From the NCBI GenBank assembly GCA_045591095.1, contig JAZNSF010000006.1, positions 1 through 11,777 on the forward strand: a stretch of 11,777 bases of DNA, read 5' to 3'. Source of the stretch: SIG440 sp045591095 (lineage in GTDB: Bacteria > Bacillota > Clostridia > Monoglobales > Monoglobaceae). Positions 6,254 to 11,777 of the stretch are shown piece after piece. How positions within the stretch are numbered: position 1 is the first letter of the stretch; every line of letters begins with the position of its first letter. Under the pieces are notes generated by a model. The model saw nothing but the letters and a program-made list of their open reading frames with translations. It searched no databases and was not told the origin of the DNA. The position numbers and the translations under genes were made by a program.

Positions 6254-9200
6254 ATATCTTATAAGACTTATAGCTTCAATAATAAGCTTATCAATGATAT
6301 TTGGACTTGTGCTTCCTATCTCGGCTGCCTGGGACGGATATAAGGCACCGGACGGCGGGACGCTTGTGAAGGTTTTGGATTTTGACAGGATATCGGATAT
6401 ATTTTCTGCGGGAGTAATGCCTTCTAAAAATACTATAGAGGGCGACAACTGGAGTGTTCGGTGGAAAAATATAAAAGCAAAGCCAACTATCACTTTCAAA
6501 AATGTTCCACGCGATTGGCGCAACTTTACCACAATTAAATTTTATGTATATACAGAAAAACCAAACACCGGTTCTTTTAGGCTTGTAGTTGGCACTGAGT
6601 TACTCCAAAAAGAAGGTGTGACTGCATCTAACTATTTCACAAAAACGAATATTGCTTTAAACCATACCGGATGGAAGGAGTATTCTTATGCTTTAAGTGA
6701 GTTGGGAGACGGAAATGCTTCGGGCTGGGACAAGGTAACATCTGTTTCCTTTACAGCAAATTGGGGAGGAACTACAACGACCGAGGATTCTGATATTTGC
6801 ATCTCATCAATTTATGCTGATACAGCAGAAGGCGATAAACCCTTAAAACTTGATGCAACCAATGAAGGAAGACAGGCTGTTTTTTCTGCTCTTGGCGAGA
6901 ATACTGCCATAATGAATTTTTCAAACAATGCTATAGTAAATGGAAAAATTATTCCGGTTGAGGTTGAAGACAGAATAACAACAGACCATAGCGGAAGAAT
7001 AGCTAAGTTTGGATTCTTCACAAATGTTTTAGGAGCTGCCGTTGACGGCGAAAAAAGTATTACCTTAGATGGTAAAACGGTCGATATAACCGATATGGTG
7101 ATTACTCACGATGACGGCAAATATCTGCCACTTGAAAAGGTTCTTACGGAGTTGGGTAAGGAAGTAAAATACAAGGATATGGTTACCATAATTGGTGATG
7201 CTGAAAAGTCCGATAAATTATTTGATGACGCTGAGCTTCTTGATGATTTAAAGTTTATGCTGAGTGTAAGTGTCCTTACTGCCAAAGACATCACCAAGGA
7301 AGACTGGAAAGAAATAAAAGAAAAGTGGATTGCCTACCTTGTTGGCGGAAAAGATGAGGACCCGAACGACCCGGACAGACAGGCAACAATAAAAGCTGTC
7401 GAGAAAAACTACGAAAATAACAGCAAATCCATTAACAAGAATAAAGAAATCTTTGCACTTTTTGGGGATAAAAATGTAACAAGCTGGCAGGTGGTATTAA
7501 CACAAGCCAAAACTTTGAAGAATATGGCCGCAGCCTATGCGACTTACGGCAGCAAGTACTACAAATCGCCCGAAGTGCGTCGGAATGTTTTGTACTGCCT
7601 TGAATGGTTTTACAATAACTTCTACGGCATTGACGAGCTTATAGACAAAGGCTGGAAAAGTCGTGTTGGCGAAGAGGACTGGTGTTTCCATATTGGTATT
7701 CCATGGGAGATTGCCGAGACCATATTGCTTCTTGGCGATGACATAAGCATGGATCTTACCAAAAAATACCTTTATGTTTTTGAAGCGAGTAAGTATGCGG
7801 GTGGTTGCGCTGCCGCGGGCAGAACTTATGTAGGCACCCTATCTTCCATTCTTCACGAGGATTACGATGATTTGTGCGAACGAAACAGCGACTATGTAGT
7901 ACAGATGCGTGCCAACAACTATGATGTGCATGATGTGTTGACAAAAGGCGCAAACGAAGGCGTAAAAGAAGATTGGCTTTATATAACTCACAACATCTTC
8001 CCATATTCATCGGCTTATGGCAGTAATGTGCTGCTTGAACGTTTGGCGACTGTTGAATCAATACTTTCCGGCACACAGTTTGAGTTTATAAATCCATACA
8101 AGTATGACCCTGTTATGTGGATAAGGGAAACTTTTGCTCCAATCATATTTAACGGTGCAATCACCTCTGCTCAAAGTGGACGTTTCAGAGCGATTGACTC
8201 GTTCTCGGAAACGTCATACACATGGTATGCAATTGCTGCTGCACTTGATCTGGTTGGCTGTTTCGGTAAAGATGATGACGAATTTCTTAAGGATTTTATA
8301 AAGAGAAATGTTGTAGAAGAAAATAAGGCAAGCATCATAATGAATCTTAATGGCAATCAGCTTTCAAAACTAAACAAAATTTTGAAAGATGAAACAATAC
8401 AGCCGGAACCTTATTACAGAAGCAAGATGTATTACAACGGCGACTCGGCTGTTCATCAAAAGGGTGATTTTGGTTTTGCGATATCGATGTCATCTACAAG
8501 AATTGCCGGTTGGGAGTCTATTCTTGGTGTAAATATGACAGGTTGGTATCAGGGCGACGGTATGCTTTATACATATCTTAAAGACGATGTAGCGCAGTAT
8601 GACCGTCAATACTGGAAATACGTAAATCCATATCACCTGCCGGGCACAACTGTTGATACCCAGGAAAGAGCCACGGTAAGTATAGTAAATAGCAGAGACA
8701 CACTTACTTCGCAACACTTTGTAGGTGCCTCGCAGTTCGATAATGATTATATTACTGCAGCAATGCAGCTTGAGTCTTATCACAAAGACAATCCTAACGC
8801 GGTTACATCAAACAAAAACCCGGGCGGCGATGCTCCGAACCACGAAAGTACACTTATGGCCAAGAAGGCATGGTTCCTCTTTGACGATGAGGCTGTTGCA
8901 CTTGGTACAGATATAAATGCAGACGACGGCTTTGAAGTACAGACTGTTGTAGAAAACAGAAAACTTAGGAAAACCGAAAAGAAGAAGGTTGAAAGACCTG
9001 CAAGTTCGCTTGGCTTAAACGAATATCAAATCCAGTCAGCCGTTGCATCGACAGCTTCGGATGAATATCCTGCAGATCTAAGCTATGACGGCGATAAAAA
9101 ATCATACTGGTCAGCAGGCGGGGATGCTTACATCATTTACGAGCTTGAAGAAGCTGTGCCTGTTGGATATATTGGCATTGCACAAAATGGTGGCGACGGT

Positions 9201-10109
9201 GGCCGTCAGGCAATATTTGAGATAGAAACATCTGTTGATGGCATAAATTGGACCAGAGTCTGGGAAGGTAAAGCCAGCGGTAAAACAATCGAAATGGAAG
9301 CCTATGACCTTAAAGGTACGGTTGCAAAATATGTTAAGTACAATGGTCACGGAAGAACAAACTCCCAGTGGAACGTGCTTACCGAAGTAAGTATTTTTGC
9401 TCCAACAAAGGACGGTTCTATGCCTCTTCCAAAAGCCACTGCAGATGATACAGCTTCTAAACCCGAGGTAGACGACAGCAAGATTTTGGGTGCCGAAGCA
9501 ATCGTTGTTGATGGAACACTTTTGGAAAAGAAATCTAACTACAAGAAAGAGTTTACCGATCCTAAGTGGATACATATTGAGGGAACAGGAGGTTACTTCC
9601 TACCCGAGGGCGGAAAGCTTGTAATGGATAAGATTACCAACAACAAGAACTTCCTTGAAATATGGCTCTCGCATGGTGTTTCGCCAAAGAATGGCACATA
9701 TTCGTATGTAGTTCTTCCAACAAAGACTCAAGAAGAAACTGCTGAATATTCTAAGTCACCCGATATCGAAATTCTTTCCAACACAAAGGAACTTCAGGCT
9801 GTTCGCGAAAAAACTATCGGAATGACCGGCCTTGTGTTTTGGGAAGCAGGTAAATTTGAAACAATCGAAACTTCTGTTCCGATGATTATGATGATTAAGG
9901 AAAAGGATGCAGAAGGCTATTACAGACTAAGCATTACTGACCCGACTCATCTTCTTAAAGAAGGAAAGATTACACTTAAGGGAAGCTACGAACTTGTTGA
10001 AGCTGATGAACGTATTACCGTTTCTTCAAAGTCAGGCGAAACTGTGCTTACAATCAACTTTGACCTGGCAGACGGAAGATCGCTTCCAATAACATTGCTA
10101 GCCAAATAA
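6243..10109 (+). CDS. Secreted multidomain polysaccharide lyase family 8 (PL8)-type protein with an inserted F5/8 type C domain
   Basis: This 1288-residue protein is predicted to cleave a uronic-acid polysaccharide by beta-elimination outside the cell. A Sec signal peptide (1-29) ends LPISAA. Residues 30-195 look like a beta-sandwich sugar-binding module (GWKEYSYALSEL). About 228-318 resembles a copper amine oxidase N-terminal-like domain (VNGK..., YLPLEKVLTELGKEV). From about 325 to 700 comes the PL8 alpha/alpha toroid, with DWCFHIGIP and THNIFPYSSAYG (His583, Tyr592). The PL8 beta-sandwich follows, with SSTRIAGWE, GWYQGDGMLYTY, LPGTTVD, KKAWFLFDDEAVALGT and VENR. An F5/8 type C (CBM32-like) domain (about 922-1054) then interrupts it, and it resumes with IVVDG, GGYFLP, SHGVSPKNGTYSYVVLPT and ITDPTH. 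There is no surface anchor motif, so it is probably free or held by its binding modules. Expected substrates are of the hyaluronan, chondroitin or xanthan type, but the active site is atypical, so the substrate is open. Confidence 0.88.
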   Translation: MKSKYLIRLIASIISLSMIFGLVLPISAAWDGYKAPDGGTLVKVLDFDRISDIFSAGVMPSKNTIEGDNWSVRWKNIKAKPTITFKNVPRDWRNFTTIKFYVYTEKPNTGSFRLVVGTELLQKEGVTASNYFTKTNIALNHTGWKEYSYALSELGDGNASGWDKVTSVSFTANWGGTTTTEDSDICISSIYADTAEGDKPLKLDATNEGRQAVFSALGENTAIMNFSNNAIVNGKIIPVEVEDRITTDHSGRIAKFGFFTNVLGAAVDGEKSITLDGKTVDITDMVITHDDGKYLPLEKVLTELGKEVKYKDMVTIIGDAEKSDKLFDDAELLDDLKFMLSVSVLTAKDITKEDWKEIKEKWIAYLVGGKDEDPNDPDRQATIKAVEKNYENNSKSINKNKEIFALFGDKNVTSWQVVLTQAKTLKNMAAAYATYGSKYYKSPEVRRNVLYCLEWFYNNFYGIDELIDKGWKSRVGEEDWCFHIGIPWEIAETILLLGDDISMDLTKKYLYVFEASKYAGGCAAAGRTYVGTLSSILHEDYDDLCERNSDYVVQMRANNYDVHDVLTKGANEGVKEDWLYITHNIFPYSSAYGSNVLLERLATVESILSGTQFEFINPYKYDPVMWIRETFAPIIFNGAITSAQSGRFRAIDSFSETSYTWYAIAAALDLVGCFGKDDDEFLKDFIKRNVVEENKASIIMNLNGNQLSKLNKILKDETIQPEPYYRSKMYYNGDSAVHQKGDFGFAISMSSTRIAGWESILGVNMTGWYQGDGMLYTYLKDDVAQYDRQYWKYVNPYHLPGTTVDTQERATVSIVNSRDTLTSQHFVGASQFDNDYITAAMQLESYHKDNPNAVTSNKNPGGDAPNHESTLMAKKAWFLFDDEAVALGTDINADDGFEVQTVVENRKLRKTEKKKVERPASSLGLNEYQIQSAVASTASDEYPADLSYDGDKKSYWSAGGDAYIIYELEEAVPVGYIGIAQNGGDGGRQAIFEIETSVDGINWTRVWEGKASGKTIEMEAYDLKGTVAKYVKYNGHGRTNSQWNVLTEVSIFAPTKDGSMPLPKATADDTASKPEVDDSKILGAEAIVVDGTLLEKKSNYKKEFTDPKWIHIEGTGGYFLPEGGKLVMDKITNNKNFLEIWLSHGVSPKNGTYSYVVLPTKTQEETAEYSKSPDIEILSNTKELQAVREKTIGMTGLVFWEAGKFETIETSVPMIMMIKEKDAEGYYRLSITDPTHLLKEGKITLKGSYELVEADERITVSSKSGETVLTINFDLADGRSLPITLLAK

Positions 10110-10362
10110 AAATTTTTACAACCTGCCGTAAGTGATGGGGGCCGAAAGGCCTCCTCAACGCGGCGCTTAAGGCTTTAAAAAAAGCTGAACAAATTAAGGG
10201 AGCAATTACGTGTCTATTGAGCCAGACCGATGCTGCACCATTGTGTCAGGTGAAAAAACTCGTAATTACCATATTAACTCAGGTGGTTTTAAGGGCACTA
10301 GAGTCTCGATATATCGCCGTGAGTAAAAGTTTATTTAAAATATTAAGAAAGGAAGAGCATTT
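10110..10362 (+). other. Non-coding spacer with self-complementary elements (candidate structured RNA)
   Basis: No gene is visible in these 253 bases. GGGGGCC (10137-10143) pairs with GGCCTCC (10148-10154) around a GAAA tetraloop. Outside it, TAAGTG (10129-10134) pairs with CGCTTA (10164-10169), and beyond a G/A mismatch GCC (10125-10127) pairs with GGC (10171-10173). A second possible long-range helix is AATTACG (10204-10210) with CGTAATT (10261-10267). GGCTTT/AAAGCT (10171-10186) can form a competing hairpin. No canonical terminator with a T-run follows the lyase gene. The spacer could be the 5' leader of the repeat-protein gene or an independent small RNA. I recognise no known family. Confidence 0.45.
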
Positions 10363-11777
10363 ATGAGAAAAATTAGTTTCAGATTCTTAAGTGCTTTGCT
10401 TGCTGTTTTGATGCTGCTTTCTTCAATGTCTCTGGTAGCATTTGCAGCTCAAAAAACAGACGAAACTAAAGTCTTGGTTGAAGAAACCTTTGAAGACTTC
10501 ACTGAAAATGATCTTATTGCCTACAATGAGGCTAAAACTACTGAAATTAAAGGTAGTTGCTGCTCAACATACACCAAGGTTGACTCAACCGGTAGATTTT
10601 ATGCAGCAGTAGCGAACAGTGCGACGATTAAAAATGACCCAGCAGAGGGAGGCACTCGTGGCAAAGTAGCTAACTTGAACAGCGCGTCTTCCGCGTTTGG
10701 TATATCTGAGCACAATCTGGAGTCATCTACCGCTAATATTCCAACAAAAATTAAATTTGAGTTTGATTACTGGAAAACGACAGGCACGGGTACTGGTCAT
10801 ACACTTGTAAAATACGGAAATCCATATGCATCTGGTCAGTTGATAAAAATATATGATACCGGTGATATTGGCATATTTACTAATTCTGGTACTTCGACAG
10901 AAACAGTATTGGAAAATGCCATGACGACACAAACGTGGGTTAAGTATGCAATTTACCTCGATACCACGACCAAGAAATGTTCTCTTTATATGGATGGAGA
11001 GCTTGTTTATGGATGGACATTGGCCGGCTGGTCCGGAACTATTCCCGATTTCACATTCCAAACCAATAACATTGCGGACTATATTGACAACATAAGGGTT
11101 GCCGAGTATGAGGACTTTGAGCTTGTCAGCACAAGCTTCGCTGATGGCGCTGCAGGCGCGCAGAAGTTTACAGCAACATTCAACCAGAATCTGGATGATG
11201 TAAGCGATGCTTCTGTAACTGTATCAGATGGTACAAGTGATATATCCGCTTACAGTGTTTCTAAAAGCGAAAAGGTATTGACTGTAACATTCACCGAGGG
11301 TCTTAAAGCTGGCACAACATATACAGTTACACTTAAGGCTGACATCCATAACACCGAAGGTGTTAAATTGGGTGCCGATGCTCAGGTAACCTTCACTACC
11401 AAAAAGGAAAGTGAAAAAACAGTCTTGGTTGAAGAAAACTTTGAAGACTTCACTGAAAATTATCTTATTGCCTACAATGAGGCTAAAACTACTGAAATTA
11501 AAGGTAGTTGCTGCTCAACAAACACCAAGGTTGACTCAACCGGTAGATTTTATGCAGCAACAGCGAACAGTGCGACGATTAAAAATGACCCAGAACCGGG
11601 AGGCACTCGTGGCAAAGTAGCTAACTTGAACAGCGCGCTTTCCGCGTTTGGTATATCTGAGCACAATCTGGAGTCATCTACCGGTAATATTCCAACAAAA
11701 ATTAAATTTGAGTTTGATTACTGGAAAACGACAGGTGCGAGTGGTTATACACTTGTAAAATACGGAAATCCATATGC
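10363..11777 (+). CDS. Secreted repeat protein with LamG-like and Ig-like (Big_5-type) modules, 3' truncated by the window
   Basis: The frame runs open from ATG 10363 to the right edge, 471 complete codons. AAAGGA (10348-10353) lies 9 bases upstream. Residues 1-28 are a Sec signal peptide (KISFR, a hydrophobic core, then AFA before Ala29). Residues 37 to about 252 form a beta-rich module ending YIDNIRVAEYE that resembles concanavalin-like/LamG domains (WVKYAIYLD, SLYMDGELV). Residues 253-346 look like a bacterial Ig-like Big_5 domain (FTATFNQNL, LKAGTTYTVTL, VTFTT). At residue 354 the first module starts again, nearly identical, so the unit is about 317 residues and more copies may follow. 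Each copy has vicinal cysteines (GSCCST). No catalytic motif is seen. A surface adhesin or sugar-binding role is inferred. It is 253 bases from the lyase gene, so shared transcription is possible but unproven. Confidence 0.82.
   Translation, partial: MRKISFRFLSALLAVLMLLSSMSLVAFAAQKTDETKVLVEETFEDFTENDLIAYNEAKTTEIKGSCCSTYTKVDSTGRFYAAVANSATIKNDPAEGGTRGKVANLNSASSAFGISEHNLESSTANIPTKIKFEFDYWKTTGTGTGHTLVKYGNPYASGQLIKIYDTGDIGIFTNSGTSTETVLENAMTTQTWVKYAIYLDTTTKKCSLYMDGELVYGWTLAGWSGTIPDFTFQTNNIADYIDNIRVAEYEDFELVSTSFADGAAGAQKFTATFNQNLDDVSDASVTVSDGTSDISAYSVSKSEKVLTVTFTEGLKAGTTYTVTLKADIHNTEGVKLGADAQVTFTTKKESEKTVLVEENFEDFTENYLIAYNEAKTTEIKGSCCSTNTKVDSTGRFYAATANSATIKNDPEPGGTRGKVANLNSALSAFGISEHNLESSTGNIPTKIKFEFDYWKTTGASGYTLVKYGNPY
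10471..10829 (+). repeat. First copy of a long direct repeat (359 bases compared)
   Basis: This segment recurs 951 bases downstream in the same frame. Outside an 18-base variable tract (10783-10800) it matches the second copy at 330 of 341 positions by eye. The similarity continues to the end of the window, so the true repeat is longer, probably the whole 951-base unit. Confidence 0.93.
11422..11777 (+). repeat. Second copy of the long direct repeat, cut by the window edge
   Basis: It begins with the same GTCTTGGTTGAAGAAA as the copy at 10471. It is three bases shorter because the variable tract is 15 rather than 18 bases. It is in frame with the first copy, so both encode the same domain. 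Confidence 0.93.

Noticed and set aside
6050..6532. A 160-codon open frame on the minus strand across the end of the M14 gene and the start of the lyase gene
   Set aside because: It lies opposite two strongly supported genes, has no ribosome binding site, and its composition looks like a shadow of their codon pattern.
9111..9575. A 154-codon open frame on the minus strand inside the lyase gene
   Set aside because: It is opposite a region with clear F5/8 type C domain motifs on the + strand and has no domain features of its own.
10107..10118. TAAAAATTTTTA palindrome at the lyase stop codon as a terminator
   Set aside because: It contains only A-T pairs, leaves essentially no loop and has no following T-run, so it is not a credible terminator.
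10110..10362. A known riboswitch (cyclic di-GMP, cobalamin, SAM, TPP or tetrahydrofolate class)
   Set aside because: I looked for the conserved core sequences of these classes on the + strand by eye and found none in the right arrangement.
10471..11777. The variable repeats as the target of a diversity-generating retroelement
   Set aside because: The differences between copies are not biased to adenine positions, and no reverse transcriptase or template repeat is visible in the window.

Overview
The window looks like a low-to-moderate GC Bacillota genome, probably a polysaccharide-degrading Clostridia (inference). The reasons are the LplA/LplB/LplC-type transporter, purine-rich ribosome binding sites, the AT-rich spacers and the Gram-positive style lipoprotein and Sec signals. 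Every gene I can support is on the + strand.

Layout. Positions 1-141 hold the last 46 codons of an unidentified gene, followed by a clear intrinsic terminator (153-194). A separate unit at 365-1321 encodes a ten-helix EamA/DMT-type transporter with a weak terminator-like hairpin behind it. The spacer at 1322-1750 holds a possible gene remnant, a strong sigma-70-type promoter (1570-1598) and a leader able to fold. From there runs a tight operon: a solute-binding lipoprotein (1751-3322), two ABC permeases (3336-4295, 4309-5190), an M14-type zinc carboxypeptidase without a signal peptide (5207-6253), and a 1288-residue secreted polysaccharide lyase family 8 (PL8) type protein (6243-10109) whose start overlaps the peptidase gene by 11 bases. 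A 253-base spacer with base-paired elements follows. Last is the 5' part of another secreted protein (10363 to the window edge), built from about 317-residue repeats.

How the genes may work together (inference). The exported PL8-like protein would bind and cut a uronic-acid polysaccharide outside the cell. The lipoprotein and two permeases would import the fragments, powered by an ATPase encoded elsewhere. The cytosolic M14 enzyme would remove an amide-linked group from the imported material. The repeat protein may be a surface adhesin or carbohydrate-binding partner.

The most unusual points are: an F5/8 type C domain nested inside the beta-sandwich of the PL8 protein; PL8 active-site positions that keep His and Tyr but seem to lack the usual Asn and Arg; translational coupling of an M14 peptidase to a lyase; repeat copies in the last gene whose base differences are almost all amino-acid changing; and two non-coding stretches with self-complementary structure.
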